Shown here in pieces: positions 26,190 through 35,328 of a DNA stretch of 64,000 nucleotides. The notes beneath the pieces are model-generated. The model worked only from the letters and a program-made list of their open reading frames with translations. It had not been told where the DNA came from and did not search any database. The position numbers and the translations under genes were made by a program. Location: NCBI GenBank assembly GCA_012270965.1, contig JAAXHJ010000020.1:20828-84827 (forward strand). The letters are read 5' to 3'. Every line of letters begins with the position of its first letter. Position 1 is the stretch's first letter. This DNA comes from Candidatus Palauibacter poriticola. Its GTDB lineage: Bacteria; Gemmatimonadota; Gemmatimonadetes; Palauibacterales; Palauibacteraceae.

Positions 26190-27346
26190 CGGGACGGGGC
26201 TTCGACCCCATCGCCGGGGCGCCGCCGAGCCGCACCGAGGACCTCCGGCACATGCGCGAGGCGCTGGCCGTGGCGCCGCGCGGACAGGGCCGCGTGTCGC
26301 CCAATCCGCTCGTGGGCGCCGTCGTGGCCCGGGGAAACCAGGTGTTCGGCACGGGGTGGCACGCGGAATACGGCGGCGACCATGCGGAGGTCGTGGCGCT
26401 GCGGGAGGCCGGGCCGCGCGCGGCGGGCGCCACGCTGTACGTCACGCTCGAGCCCTGCCGGCATACCGGGCAGACACCCCCGTGCACCGCCGCCATCATC
26501 CGCTCCGGCGTGCGGCGCGTCGTGATCGCCTGCCGGGATCCCAATCCGGAGGCGCGCCACGGGGCCGAGGAGCTGCGTCAGGCCGGCCTAGACGTCGAAG
26601 TCGGGATCGAGGAGAACGCCGCGAAACGGCTGAACGCGGCCTTTCTCTGGTTTCACCGCCAGTGGGTGCCCTTCGCTTCGCTCAAACTCGCGCTCTCCCT
26701 GGACGCGAAGCTCGGAGAGGAGAGTGTTCGCACGCCGGTGACGGGGATTCGGGCGCTGGACGCGGTCCACCGGCTCCGGTCCTGCCACGATGCGATCCTC
26801 ATCGGTTCCAATACGATCGCGATCGATGATCCCCTGCTGACGGCCCGCGGAGAGGTCGTGCCGCGGGTACCGCCGGTACGGGCGGTCCTGGACACCACGC
26901 TCCGGCTCCGACCCTCGAGCCAGCTTGTGCGCACCGCCTCGCAGGCGCCGGTCTGGGCCTTCGCCGACCCCGATTCGGACGGCTTCGACGAGCGCGCGGG
27001 TCCGCTCCGCGACGCCGGCGTGGAAGTCATCGGAGTCCCGCAGAGCGAGGATCACCGGCTGGACCTGAGCGCCGTGTGGAACGAAATGGCGATCCGCGGC
27101 GTGCTCTCGGTGCTCGTCGAGGGCGGTGGGCAGGTCGCCGCATCGCTCTTGCGCGGCGGACACATCCAGAGGATCCATGCCTTCATCGCCCCCATGTTCT
27201 ACGGGCGGGACGGCGTACCGGCGTTTCCGGGCCTCGATCCGTCGACGCCCGGCGACTGGCTGCCCGTACAGCGGGAATCGCTGGGGCAGGACACGCAGAT
27301 CGTGTTCGAGCACCGTCTGCTCCAGGAAACTCTGGACAACCTCTGA
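26186..27346 (+). CDS. ribD: Bifunctional pyrimidine deaminase / reductase of riboflavin synthesis
   Basis: 386 residues from GTG 26186. The deaminase domain has the zinc site HAEVVAL and PCRHTGQTPPC with VSPNPLVGAVV. The reductase domain starts about residue 155 at PFASLKLALSLD and has ILIGSNTIAIDDPLLT and VEGGGQVAASLL. It converts the GTP cyclohydrolase II product in two steps. It heads the contiguous ribD-E-AB-H set and shares the GTGA overlap with purM. The length is normal for the family. Confidence 0.95.
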   Translation: MTGRGFDPIAGAPPSRTEDLRHMREALAVAPRGQGRVSPNPLVGAVVARGNQVFGTGWHAEYGGDHAEVVALREAGPRAAGATLYVTLEPCRHTGQTPPCTAAIIRSGVRRVVIACRDPNPEARHGAEELRQAGLDVEVGIEENAAKRLNAAFLWFHRQWVPFASLKLALSLDAKLGEESVRTPVTGIRALDAVHRLRSCHDAILIGSNTIAIDDPLLTARGEVVPRVPPVRAVLDTTLRLRPSSQLVRTASQAPVWAFADPDSDGFDERAGPLRDAGVEVIGVPQSEDHRLDLSAVWNEMAIRGVLSVLVEGGGQVAASLLRGGHIQRIHAFIAPMFYGRDGVPAFPGLDPSTPGDWLPVQRESLGQDTQIVFEHRLLQETLDNL

Positions 27347-27358
27347 GCGGCCGGACTC

Positions 27359-27967
27359 GTGTTCACCGGAATCATACGGGCGGTCGGCGAGGTCGCCGGC
27401 CGTGAGCGCCGCGGGGCCGGACTCCGGCTGACGATCGCCCGCGTCCCCTTTCTCGAACGGCTCCGGGACGGGGATTCGGTGTCGCTCGCGGGGGTGTGCA
27501 CGACGGTTGTCGATCTCGGGGAGGAGACGTTCGGCGTCGACGTCGTCGAGGCGACGCTGGCGCGGACCACGATCGGGAGCTGGCGGGTCGGCGATCCCGT
27601 GAACCTCGAACCCGCGCTGTGCGCCGGGGAACCGCTCGGCGGGCACATGGTACAGGGACACATCGATGGGGTGGGGACCGTGGCGGCGGCCAGGCGGAGG
27701 GGCGGATCGCGCCTGCTTGATATCGAACTCCCGGACGGCCTCGAGAGGGTGACCGTTCCGCGGGGCTCCTTCGCGGTCGATGGCGTGAGTCTCACCGTCA
27801 ACCGCCTTACCGGGACGGTCGCGCGTTTCGCCATCATCCCATATACATGGAACCACACGACCTTGGGGCGCCTCGTATCCGGCGCGAGCGTCAACCTCGA
27901 GGCGGACCTCATAGGCAAGCACGTGGCGCGTGCCGTCCGAGCGCACGCGGCCCCGGCGGACTCCTGA
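27359..27967 (+). CDS. ribE: Riboflavin synthase alpha subunit
   Basis: 202 residues from GTG 27359. The opening (M)FTGIIRAVGEV is diagnostic. Two tandem lumazine-binding repeats follow (about 1-95 and 96-190), with GGHMVQGHIDGVG at the start of the second and VDGVSLTVN inside it. It dismutates two 6,7-dimethyl-8-ribityllumazine molecules to riboflavin. It is 12 nt after ribD and 15 nt before ribAB, so no riboswitch could fit between them. Confidence 0.95.
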   Translation: MFTGIIRAVGEVAGRERRGAGLRLTIARVPFLERLRDGDSVSLAGVCTTVVDLGEETFGVDVVEATLARTTIGSWRVGDPVNLEPALCAGEPLGGHMVQGHIDGVGTVAAARRRGGSRLLDIELPDGLERVTVPRGSFAVDGVSLTVNRLTGTVARFAIIPYTWNHTTLGRLVSGASVNLEADLIGKHVARAVRAHAAPADS

Positions 27968-27982
27968 GTCGGCTCCGTTCGA

Positions 27983-29230
27983 ATGGAAACCGAGACAAGA
28001 CTTCGGCTGGCGGACATGCCCGCACACACGGTGGAGGCGGCGATCACGCGTATCCGCAGCGGCGGACTCGTGATTATCGCCGACGATGAGGATCGGGAGA
28101 ACGAGGGGGACCTCGTCTGCGCGGCGGCGCTCGCGACGCCCGAGGGGATCAACTTCATGGCCAGGCACGCCCGGGGGCTCATTTGCCTCGCGATGCCCGA
28201 TGAGATGGCGGATCGTCTCGATCTCCCGCTCATGACGGACGACCGGCTGGCGGACCCCAACAAGACGGCGTTCACCGTCTCGATCGATGCCCGCCAGGAC
28301 TTCGGCGTGTCGACCGGGATCTCGGCGCAGGATCGCGCCCGCACGATTCGTGTCGCGGTGGATCCCCAGACGCGGCCGACGGACCTCATGCGCCCGGGCC
28401 ACATCTTTCCGCTCCGCTCCCGGCCCGGCGGCGTGCTGCAACGGGTGGGCCAGACGGAGGCTTCGGTGGACCTCGCCCGGCTCGCCGGGCTCACCCCGGC
28501 GGGCGTGATCTGCGAGATCCTGAACGAGGATGGGACGATGGCGCGCCGCCCGGAACTCGAGAAGTTCGCGGCGGAGCACGACCTTCCCTTCATCACGGTG
28601 GCCGCCCTCGTCTCCTACCGGTTGCGTACGGAGAGCCTCGTGCGGCGCGTCGCCGAAGCGGATCTGCCCACGCCGTGGGGCGACTTCCGCATCGTTGGGT
28701 ACGCGAACGAAGTGGACGGACGCGAACACGTCGCGCTCGTGCGCGGCGATGTGACGGGTGCGGAGGACGTCCTCGTCCGCGTTCACTCGCGCTGCCTGAC
28801 GGGCGACGTGTTCCACTCCCACCGCTGCGATTGCGGCAGCCAGCTCGAGACCGCGATGCGGATGGTCGTGGAGGCCGGCGCCGGGGTCATCGTCTATCTC
28901 GACCAGGAAGGGCGGGGGATCGGACTCTTGAACAAGGTCCGAGCCTACGAGCTGCAGGACGAGGGCCACGACACGGTGGAGGCGAACGAGGCGCTGGGGT
29001 TTCCGCCCGACGTGCGCAACTACGGCATCGGGGCCCAGATCCTCGTGGACCTTGGGCTGCACTCGATCCGGATCATGACGAACAACCCGAAGAAGCTTGC
29101 GGGGCTCGAGGGGTTCGGCCTCGTGATCCGCGACCGCGTGCCGATCGAACTCGGCGGGGTCGATGATCGGCTGGTCCGCTATCTCCGCACGAAGCGCGAG
29201 AAGCTGGGACACCTGACCGGATCCGCGTGA
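27983..29230 (+). CDS. ribAB: 3,4-dihydroxy-2-butanone-4-phosphate synthase / GTP cyclohydrolase II
   Basis: 415 residues from ATG 27983; ATG 28016 is an in-frame alternative that fits the family start MPAHTVEAAI. The RibB half has DDEDRENEGDL, TGISAQDRARTI and RPGHIFPLR. The RibA half (from about 215) has the zinc-binding VRVHSRCLTGDVFHSHRCDC and DQEGRGIGLLNK and NNPKKL. It supplies both precursors of lumazine. The 3' end overlaps the frame of ribH. Confidence 0.95.
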   Translation: METETRLRLADMPAHTVEAAITRIRSGGLVIIADDEDRENEGDLVCAAALATPEGINFMARHARGLICLAMPDEMADRLDLPLMTDDRLADPNKTAFTVSIDARQDFGVSTGISAQDRARTIRVAVDPQTRPTDLMRPGHIFPLRSRPGGVLQRVGQTEASVDLARLAGLTPAGVICEILNEDGTMARRPELEKFAAEHDLPFITVAALVSYRLRTESLVRRVAEADLPTPWGDFRIVGYANEVDGREHVALVRGDVTGAEDVLVRVHSRCLTGDVFHSHRCDCGSQLETAMRMVVEAGAGVIVYLDQEGRGIGLLNKVRAYELQDEGHDTVEANEALGFPPDVRNYGIGAQILVDLGLHSIRIMTNNPKKLAGLEGFGLVIRDRVPIELGGVDDRLVRYLRTKREKLGHLTGSA

Positions 29231-29301
29231 GAGCCGGATCTGAACCCCGGCGGGGAGAGGGCCGCCGGAGGGAAGGCCGCCGGGAGTTCGCCGGAGGGCG
29301 G

Positions 29302-29769
29302 GTGGCGTCGCACGAGGGCGCCGCGGCGGGCGGGCGCCGGACGGGGGTCTGCATACTCGTCAGCCGCTTTAATTCCCAAGTCACGGAGCGCCTGTTGGAA
29401 GGTGCCGTAACGGAACTCCTCGAGAACGGGATCGCCGAGAAGAACCTCGACATCGTGTACGTCCCGGGCGCTTGGGAACTGCCGCTCGCCGCGCGCGGGG
29501 CCACCGGCCGCGGGTACGAGGCGATCGTCGCCCTGGGCTGCGTGATTCGCGGGGAGACCGCGCACTTCGACCACGTGGGCCGCGCCGCCACGGACGGGCT
29601 TGCGCGGGTGCAACTCGATTCGGGCGTGCCGGTCGGCCTCGGCGTGCTCACGCCCGACACGCTCGACCAAGCGCTCGCCCGGGCGGGTGGCGAACTCGGA
29701 AACGCCGGCACGGAGGCGGCCCGCGCCGCCCTCCGCATGGTCGACCTTCGGCGACGGCTCGGCTGGTGA
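29302..29769 (+). CDS. ribH: 6,7-dimethyl-8-ribityllumazine synthase
   Basis: 155 residues if it starts at GTG 29302, which has GGAGGG just upstream and gives the normal family length. GTG 29227, overlapping the ribAB stop (GTGA), would add 25 mostly Arg/Gly residues. Motifs are VSRFNSQVTERLL, VPGAWELPLAA, ALGCVIRGETAHFDHV and FGVLT-like LGVLTPDTLDQA. It condenses the RibD and RibB products to lumazine and typically forms a 60-mer shell. Its stop overlaps nusB. Confidence 0.93.
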   Translation: MASHEGAAAGGRRTGVCILVSRFNSQVTERLLEGAVTELLENGIAEKNLDIVYVPGAWELPLAARGATGRGYEAIVALGCVIRGETAHFDHVGRAATDGLARVQLDSGVPVGLGVLTPDTLDQALARAGGELGNAGTEAARAALRMVDLRRRLGW

Positions 29770-30200
29770 CCACGACGGCCCGGGCGCACGTCCACTCGCG
29801 AGCGCGAAGCTGGGTATTGAACCTCCTCTATGCGTGGGAGGCGGGCGGGGAGGGCACGCCGCTCGAGCACGCGGCCCGAAGCCTCGTCCACCGCCGCATG
29901 TCCGAGCGCTACCGGCCTCACGTGCGGCGGCTGCTGAAGACCGTGGCCGGCCACCTCGCCGAGATCGATGCGGCGATCGCGCACCACACGGCCAACTGGC
30001 GGATCGAGCGGCTCCACGTGATCGACCGCAACATCCTGCGGATCGGAATCGCGGAACTGCTGTGGTTTGAGGATGTCCCGCCGAAGGTCGCAATCCACGA
30101 AGCCCTGAAGCTGGCGCGCAGATATGGCAGCCCCGGAAGCCCGCGCCTGATCAACGGCGTACTCGATGCGGTGCTGAAGGCCAGGGAGGCCGGGTCCTGA
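29766..30200 (+). CDS. nusB: Transcription antitermination protein NusB
   Basis: 144 residues from GTG 29766, overlapping the ribH stop. All-helical NusB fold with RSWVLNLLYAWE at the start, DAAIAHHTANWRIERLHVIDRNILRIGIAELL and the signature VAIHEALKLARRYGSPGSPRLINGVLDA (only its core is quoted). It binds boxA RNA with NusE in rRNA antitermination. The ribH-nusB order is widespread in bacteria. Confidence 0.93.
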   Translation: MTTTARAHVHSRARSWVLNLLYAWEAGGEGTPLEHAARSLVHRRMSERYRPHVRRLLKTVAGHLAEIDAAIAHHTANWRIERLHVIDRNILRIGIAELLWFEDVPPKVAIHEALKLARRYGSPGSPRLINGVLDAVLKAREAGS

Positions 30201-30208
30201 GCGAACCC

Positions 30209-31333
30209 GTGGCGCGGCCGCTCCGGATCCTCCTCCTCAACTGGCAGGACCGCGAAAACCCCGAGGCCGGCGGCGCCGAGGTGCACCTCCACGAGATCTT
30301 CGGCCGGCTCGCGGCCCGCGGGCACCTCGTGCGGGCCGTGGTGAGCGGCTGGCCGGGCGCGGCCCCCTCCGCGACGCTCGATGGCATCCACGTCAGGCGG
30401 GCCGGAAACCGGCACAGCTACGCGTGGCGGGCCCGGCGCGCCGTGCGCGCGGTCGTGCGCGACTTCGCCCCGGATGTGCTCGTCGAGGACATCAACAAGA
30501 TCCCGCTCTATGCGCCCCGGTGGGCCGGCGTCCCCGTCGTCGCGCTCGTTCCGCACCTCTTCGGCGCCACGGCCTACGCGGAGGCGTCGATCCCCGTCGC
30601 GACGGCGGTGTGGGCCGCGGAACGGGCGATCCCCGGCGTCTATCGGAACTGTCCCTTCCAAGCGATCTCGGAGAGTACCGCGCTCGACCTCACGAAGCGC
30701 GGCCTGCTCGCACGCGACATCACGGTCATCCCGCCCGGCATCGATCACGACACCTACCGCCCGGATCCCGCCACGGAGCGCGCGGAGGCCCCGACGCTGC
30801 TCTATGTGGGCCGCCTCAAGCGATACAAGGGTCTCGATGTCCTGTTCGAGGCGCTGTCGCGGCTAAGGGGCCGGCTGCCGAACGCGAGGCTCGTCATCGC
30901 GGGCCGCGGGAGCGACGAGCGTCGCCTCCGAGGGCTCGCGCGGCGCGCCCAACTCTCGCACCGCGTACGCTTTCTGGGGTACGTCTCCGAGGAGGAGAAG
31001 CTCGCTTGGCTGCGTCGGGCCTGGGCCGTGGTCTATCCCTCTCCGAAGGAGGGGTGGGGGATGACGAACGTGGAGGCGGCCGCGTGCGGCACGCCGGTGA
31101 TCGCGAGCGACTCCCCCGGGCTGCGGGAGTCGGTGGCGGCGGGGGAGTCGGGAGTCCTCGCCGCGCACGGGGATGCCGCGGCGTGGGCAGCTTCGATCCG
31201 CGAAGTGCTCGAACAGCCGTCGGTGCGGGAACGGCTCGGAAGGGGTGGGGTCGCCCACGCGGCCCGGTTCTCGTGGTCGCGTGCAGCGGATGAGACGGAA
31301 GCGCACCTTGCCCAATCACTCGAACCCCGATGA
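30209..31333 (+). CDS. Glycosyltransferase family 4
   Basis: 374 residues from GTG 30209, eight bases after nusB. GT-B fold: the N-terminal half has AGGAEVHLHEIFGRLAARGH, and the C-terminal GT1 domain starts with LLYVGRLKRYKGLDVLFEAL and has the E-x7-E motif EGWGMTNVEAAACGTPVIAS. Such retaining enzymes add hexoses to lipids or polysaccharides. The acceptor cannot be told; no other polysaccharide genes are near. It is probably cytoplasmic, with no membrane helix. Confidence 0.88.
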   Translation: MARPLRILLLNWQDRENPEAGGAEVHLHEIFGRLAARGHLVRAVVSGWPGAAPSATLDGIHVRRAGNRHSYAWRARRAVRAVVRDFAPDVLVEDINKIPLYAPRWAGVPVVALVPHLFGATAYAEASIPVATAVWAAERAIPGVYRNCPFQAISESTALDLTKRGLLARDITVIPPGIDHDTYRPDPATERAEAPTLLYVGRLKRYKGLDVLFEALSRLRGRLPNARLVIAGRGSDERRLRGLARRAQLSHRVRFLGYVSEEEKLAWLRRAWAVVYPSPKEGWGMTNVEAAACGTPVIASDSPGLRESVAAGESGVLAAHGDAAAWAASIREVLEQPSVRERLGRGGVAHAARFSWSRAADETEAHLAQSLEPR

Positions 31334-31339
31334 GGACCG

Positions 31340-31687
31340 ATGCGAACCATCGTCACCGCGCGTAACACCGATGTCTCCGACATTCGCGAGATCATCGAGA
31401 CGCGCCTCACAAACCTGACTCGTTTCGAGCCGCGCGCGTCGAAGGCCGAGGTCGTATTCACCGGAGAGAAGACGCAGGTGCGCGCGGCGGCCGTGATCAG
31501 CGTCGACCGCGCCCGTCCCGTGCACGGGGAGGCGGCGGGCCCCGACCCCCGCACGGCGCTCGACCGGCTCGCGGACAAGCTGGGAAACCAGCTCCGGCGC
31601 AACCATCAGCGGTACAACGAGCACTCGGCGCCGCCGATGGATGAACTGTTCGGGAATCCCTTCGATGAGGGCGGAGAGGCCGGGTGA
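31340..31687 (+). CDS. hpf: Ribosome hibernation promoting factor, short form
   Basis: 115 residues from ATG 31340. The beta-alpha-beta-beta-beta-alpha fold of HPF/YfiA is recognisable in IVTARNTDVSDIREIIETRL, with ASKAEVVFTGEK and ALDRLADKLGNQLRRNHQR. The protein stops after the ribosome-binding domain, so it is the short type without the dimerising tail. It lies upstream of hprK and PTS genes, as in the rpoN-hpf-ptsN type loci of many bacteria, and overlaps hprK by GTGA. Confidence 0.88.
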   Translation: MRTIVTARNTDVSDIREIIETRLTNLTRFEPRASKAEVVFTGEKTQVRAAAVISVDRARPVHGEAAGPDPRTALDRLADKLGNQLRRNHQRYNEHSAPPMDELFGNPFDEGGEAG

Positions 31688-32640
31688 GCCTCACGGTCGC
31701 GTCGCTGCTCCGGCGCAAGCGGGAGGCGTTTTCGCTCACGGTCGTGGCCGGCGAGTCGGGCTTGGAGCGCACGATCGAGGTGCCCGAAGTCTCGTCGCCG
31801 GGACTCGCGCTGGCCGGCTACAGGGAGCGCTTCGTCTCCCAGCGCGTGCTCATCTTCGGCGAAACGGAGATCGCGTATCTCGCGAGCCTCAACGCCTCGG
31901 AGCGCGCCGCCGCCCTCACGTTCGTGTTCGAGTCCGGCGTTCCGTGCGCGATCATCACCAAGAGTCAGGTGCCGCCGGACGAACTCGTCTCCGCGGCGGA
32001 GGCGGGCGGGGTGGCGGTGCTCGAAACGCCTCTTAAGACGGGCGACTTCTACCGGAGGCTGCAGCCCTATCTCGAGGAGGAGTTTGCGCCGCGGACCTCC
32101 CTCCACGGATCGCTCGCGGACGTCTACGGGATCGGCCTCCTCTTCATCGGCCCCTCCGGCATCGGCAAGAGCGAGTGCGTACTCGATCTCGTGGAGCGGG
32201 GCCACCGCCTCGTCGCCGACGATCTCATCCTCGTGCACCGCCGCCAGAGCGACATCCTTCTCGGGCGCGCGCACGAACACCAGCGCCACCACATGGAGAT
32301 TCGGGGCGTGGGCATCATCGATGTGCGCGCCATGTTCGGGATCCGGGCCGTGCGCCAGCAGAAGCGGATCGAAGTCGTCGTGGAACTCGAAGTCTGGGGC
32401 GAGCGCGACGATTACGACCGAACGGGTCTCGAAGCGGAAGAGTGCGAGATTCTGGGCGTCGGGCTGCCGAAGGTCCGCATCCCCCTGAACCCGGGAAAGA
32501 ACATCACCGTCATCGCCGAAGTCGTGGCCATGAACCATCTTCTGCGCTATTCGGGGGAAGATCCGGCGGCGGCGTTCGAGCGCGACCTCATCGAGCGCAT
32601 GCGGCCGGTGCGCGACTACCTCGAGTCCGATGACGAATAG
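31684..32640 (+). CDS. hprK: HPr kinase/phosphorylase
   Basis: 318 residues from GTG 31684. The N-terminal regulatory domain (about 1-135) is followed by the kinase domain with Walker A GPSGIGKSE (about 156-164), DDLILVHRR, and the HprK signature containing GIIDVRAMFGIRAV. It phosphorylates HPr on a serine and reverses the reaction with phosphate. The HPr encoded 2.4 kb downstream retains that serine. The end overlaps the EIIA start by 11 bases. Confidence 0.94.
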   Translation: MSLTVASLLRRKREAFSLTVVAGESGLERTIEVPEVSSPGLALAGYRERFVSQRVLIFGETEIAYLASLNASERAAALTFVFESGVPCAIITKSQVPPDELVSAAEAGGVAVLETPLKTGDFYRRLQPYLEEEFAPRTSLHGSLADVYGIGLLFIGPSGIGKSECVLDLVERGHRLVADDLILVHRRQSDILLGRAHEHQRHHMEIRGVGIIDVRAMFGIRAVRQQKRIEVVVELEVWGERDDYDRTGLEAEECEILGVGLPKVRIPLNPGKNITVIAEVVAMNHLLRYSGEDPAAAFERDLIERMRPVRDYLESDDE

Positions 32641-33031
32641 CCGCCTCCGCGGCGTCGTCGTGGCGCACGGGGAAGTGGCACATGCCTTCGTGTCCGCCGT
32701 CGAGGCGATCAGCGGCGCCAGCGGCGCGCTGCGCGCCGTGAGCAACGAAGGCGTGGGGCCCGACGAACTCGCCGAGATCATCCGAGAGGCGGCGGGCGGC
32801 TCGGAGGCCATCCTCTTCGTGGATCTCGCGGGCGGAAGCTGCGGACTGGCCAGCCTTCGGTACGTGCGGGAGAGCGGGAACGGCGCGTGGATCACGGGCG
32901 TCAACCTTCCGATGCTGCTCGACTTCGTCTTCCACCGCGAAATGCCGCTCGAGGCGCTCGTCCCCCGCCTTCTCCGGAAGGGACGGGACGGACAGCGCGC
33001 GCACCCGTCCCCGCTGGCCGGGACCGGCTGA
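32630..33031 (+). CDS. PTS mannose-family EIIA component
   Basis: 133 residues from ATG 32630, which overlaps the end of hprK. The phosphorylated histidine is His13 in VVVAHGEVA, and GSEAILFVDLAGGSCGLASL and VNLPMLLDFV are standard for the EIIA-Man fold. It accepts phosphate from HPr and passes it to EIIB. The C-terminus is a short basic, Pro-containing tail. It belongs to the operon hpf-hprK-EIIA-EIIB-EIIC-EIID. Confidence 0.9.
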   Translation: MTNSRLRGVVVAHGEVAHAFVSAVEAISGASGALRAVSNEGVGPDELAEIIREAAGGSEAILFVDLAGGSCGLASLRYVRESGNGAWITGVNLPMLLDFVFHREMPLEALVPRLLRKGRDGQRAHPSPLAGTG

Positions 33032-33040
33032 GCGGGACTC

Positions 33041-33520
33041 GTGCCGCTCGAACTCCTGCGCATCGATGAGCGCCTGATCCACGGCCAGGTGCTCGTGGGC
33101 TGGGGACGACCCCTGGGCCTCGACTTCTACATCGTCGTCGATGAAGCCCTCGCCTCCAGCGAATGGGAACAGGAACTCTGGGCCAGCGCGCTCTCTGACG
33201 AGGAGAGCGCCGAGTTTCTGGGGGTGGACGAGGCGGCGCGGCGCTTCGGGGACCTGAGCGCCCGGATGGAGCGCGGCGCGCTCCTGACGCGGGATACGGC
33301 GACGATGCGGGCCTTGGCCGAGCGCGGTTGCCTCGACGGGCGGACGGTGAACGTCGGAGGCGTGTACGCCGCGCGAGGGCGGAAGAGGATCCTCGACTAC
33401 GTGCATCTTTCCCCGGAGGAGATCGAGGATGTGCGGGTGATCGCCGAGCACGCTCCCGTGAGCGCCCGTAACCTCCCCGCCGCACCCGAGGTCCGTCTCG
33501 ACGCGCGGAGACTTCGATGA
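33041..33520 (+). CDS. PTS mannose-family EIIB component
   Basis: 159 residues from GTG 33041. The diagnostic N-terminus LLRIDERLIHGQVLVGW carries the phospho-histidine (His14). The rest matches the EIIB-sorbose/mannose fold with VNVGGVYAARGRKRILDYVHLS. EIIB transfers phosphate from EIIA to the incoming sugar. The stop overlaps EIIC (ATGA). Confidence 0.9.
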   Translation: MPLELLRIDERLIHGQVLVGWGRPLGLDFYIVVDEALASSEWEQELWASALSDEESAEFLGVDEAARRFGDLSARMERGALLTRDTATMRALAERGCLDGRTVNVGGVYAARGRKRILDYVHLSPEEIEDVRVIAEHAPVSARNLPAAPEVRLDARRLR

Positions 33521-34215
33521 CCGGGGTCGAGCTGACGGCCGCCGACTGGGCGCTGGCCTGCCTGCTCGGCGCGGCGATCGGTCTCGACGAGGTGTCTTGG
33601 CCTCAGGCCATGTGGTCCCGGCCCCTCGTGGCGGGCACGCTGGGAGGAACGCTGTTCGGCGCTCCCGCTGCGGGTTGCCTGGCCGGAGTCTGGCTGGAAC
33701 TCGTCCTGTCGCGGCATCCGCCCTTCGGCGGCGCGCGGCATCCGGAGACCGGCCCAGCCTCCTTCACGGCGGGGGCGGCGTACGCCGTCGCGGGTGGCGG
33801 CGCCCCCGTCGGAGTCGTCGCCGCGGTCGCGGTTGGATGGGCGGCGGGGTGGACGGGCGCGTACTCGGTGACGCTCCTCCGGCGCGTGACGCCGAGGCTT
33901 GTCTCGCGGCCCGACGGCTTCCGCGGGGGCGCGGCCGCCCTCGCGCGGCGCCACCGGCTGGCGCTGGCTCTGGACGGGTTGCGCGCCGGACTCCTCGTCG
34001 CCGCGCTCCTCGTGCCGTCCGTGCTGTTCGTTCGCCTGGTGTCGACGCAGCCCACCGGCGCGCCGGGCCCCGCGTGGTGGCCCGTGGCCGCGGGGCTCGG
34101 ACTTGCCGGCGCCGCCGGCGTGGCGGCTCGCGGGCTCGGCGCGCGAGCCCGCCACTGGCCCGCGCTGACGGCGGGCGGCGTCCTCGGAACCCTCCTCGTC
34201 CGGTGGCTCTCATGA
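33517..34215 (+). CDS. PTS mannose-family EIIC membrane component (divergent)
   Basis: 232 residues from ATG 33517, very hydrophobic and rich in Ala/Gly, with about six to seven helices. WPQAMWSRPLVAGTLGGTLFG resembles the EIIC-Man start, where NRPI/SRPL occurs, and LAGVWLELVLSR follows. Identification rests on position between EIIB and EIID and on this segment. It would form the sugar channel with EIID. The sequence is short and divergent, so the substrate is unclear. Confidence 0.78.
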   Translation: MTGVELTAADWALACLLGAAIGLDEVSWPQAMWSRPLVAGTLGGTLFGAPAAGCLAGVWLELVLSRHPPFGGARHPETGPASFTAGAAYAVAGGGAPVGVVAAVAVGWAAGWTGAYSVTLLRRVTPRLVSRPDGFRGGAAALARRHRLALALDGLRAGLLVAALLVPSVLFVRLVSTQPTGAPGPAWWPVAAGLGLAGAAGVAARGLGARARHWPALTAGGVLGTLLVRWLS

Positions 34216-34940
34216 GGCCGCGCCGGAGGGATTTCGCGCGCGCCATCCTGCGCAGTTTTTCCATCCAGGGCTCGTGGAACGAGCGTACGATGACGGGGCC
34301 CGGGCTGGCGCATGCCCTCGCGCCGCTGCTGGCGCGCATCCACACGGACGATCCCGCCGCGTTCAGGCAGGCCGTGCGGCGCCATTCGCGAGCCTTCAAC
34401 GCGCATCCGTATCTGGCCCCCGTCGCGATCGGGACGCTCGCCCGCCTCGAGTTCGATGGCGATGACCCGGACACCGTGTCTCGCTTCCGTTCCGCCCTCC
34501 GCGCACCCTTGGGGGCGCTGGGCGACGGGATCGCGTGGGCCGGATGGCGACCCTTCTGCGCGTCCGCCGCAGCCATCGGCTTCGTGCTTGGACTCGACGC
34601 TCCGTACGCCGCCGGCGCGTTCCTCATTCTGTACAATGCCGGCCACCTCGCCCTCCGCATTTGGGGGCTGCGCTGCGGCTGGAGATCGGGCCGGTCCGTG
34701 GCCGCCGCGCTGAAGCGCGCGCCCCTGCGGCGCCTGGAGAGGGCGCTCGTGCCGGCCAACCAAGTGCTCATCGGAGCCCTCGCCGCGCTGCTCATCGGCC
34801 AGCTTCCGGCCACCGGCCCCGCCCCCTGGAGGGAGGGCGGTGCAGTCATCGTGGCGCTGATGGGTTATCTTGTCCCCCGACACATCTCGGCGGTCGCCAT
34901 GGCGAGCCTCTTGGCCGCGTGCGCGGTGTGGCTCCCGTGA
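34212..34940 (+). CDS. PTS mannose-family EIID membrane component
   Basis: 242 residues from ATG 34212, overlapping EIIC (ATGA). It begins RRDFARAILRSFSIQGSWNERTM, the conserved EIID opening, and FNAHPYLAPVAIGTLARLE matches the FNTHPYMA-type motif. LGDGIAWAGWRPF follows, then four or five helices. EIID pairs with EIIC for sugar transport. It is shorter than typical EIID (about 270-300 residues). Confidence 0.85.
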   Translation: MRPRRRDFARAILRSFSIQGSWNERTMTGPGLAHALAPLLARIHTDDPAAFRQAVRRHSRAFNAHPYLAPVAIGTLARLEFDGDDPDTVSRFRSALRAPLGALGDGIAWAGWRPFCASAAAIGFVLGLDAPYAAGAFLILYNAGHLALRIWGLRCGWRSGRSVAAALKRAPLRRLERALVPANQVLIGALAALLIGQLPATGPAPWREGGAVIVALMGYLVPRHISAVAMASLLAACAVWLP

Positions 34941-35025
34941 GCGTCCCTACAGGCGGTGCAGCCTGCCGCGGCGCGCGCCCCGACGCCGATCGTTCGCCCG
35001 ACCGGAGCGGAAGGTTTCTTTGACG

Positions 35026-35328
35026 ATGCGACACGAAGCAGCGGTACGTATTCGGAACCGGCTGGGGCTGCACGCCCGCCCGGCCGCCGAGTTCGTTAAG
35101 CTGGCGAGCCGGTTCCGGGCCGAGGTGTGGGTGGAGAAGGATGAGATGGAAGTGAACGGGAAGAGCATCATGGGCGTGATGATGCTCGCGGCCGGGGCGG
35201 GCGCCTCCATCCGTATCCGGGCCGCGGGGTCCGACGCGGAGAACGCGGTGGATTCCCTCACCGAACTCGTGCTGTCCGGGTTCAGCGAGGAACTCGCGCC
35301 CGATGTGGACGCGGACGGGCCGGCGTGA
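35026..35328 (+). CDS. ptsH: Phosphocarrier protein HPr
   Basis: 100 residues from ATG 35026. The active His16 lies in GLHARPAAEFVKLAS and the regulatory serine Ser47 in EVNGKSIMGVMML. Both EI-dependent and HprK-dependent phosphorylation sites are therefore intact, matching the hprK gene in the same cluster. The C-terminus has a short acidic extension (APDVDADGPA). The stop overlaps ptsI (GTGA). Confidence 0.95.
   Translation: MRHEAAVRIRNRLGLHARPAAEFVKLASRFRAEVWVEKDEMEVNGKSIMGVMMLAAGAGASIRIRAAGSDAENAVDSLTELVLSGFSEELAPDVDADGPA

Noticed and set aside
26186..27360. Possible FMN riboswitch for the rib genes
   Set aside because: ribD overlaps purM and the gaps before ribE and ribAB are 12 and 15 bases, leaving no room for an aptamer.
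26588..29212. An 874-codon open frame on the minus strand opposite the riboflavin genes
   Set aside because: The plus strand carries four complete, well-conserved rib genes. Long antisense frames are expected at this GC content, and the translation has no family features.
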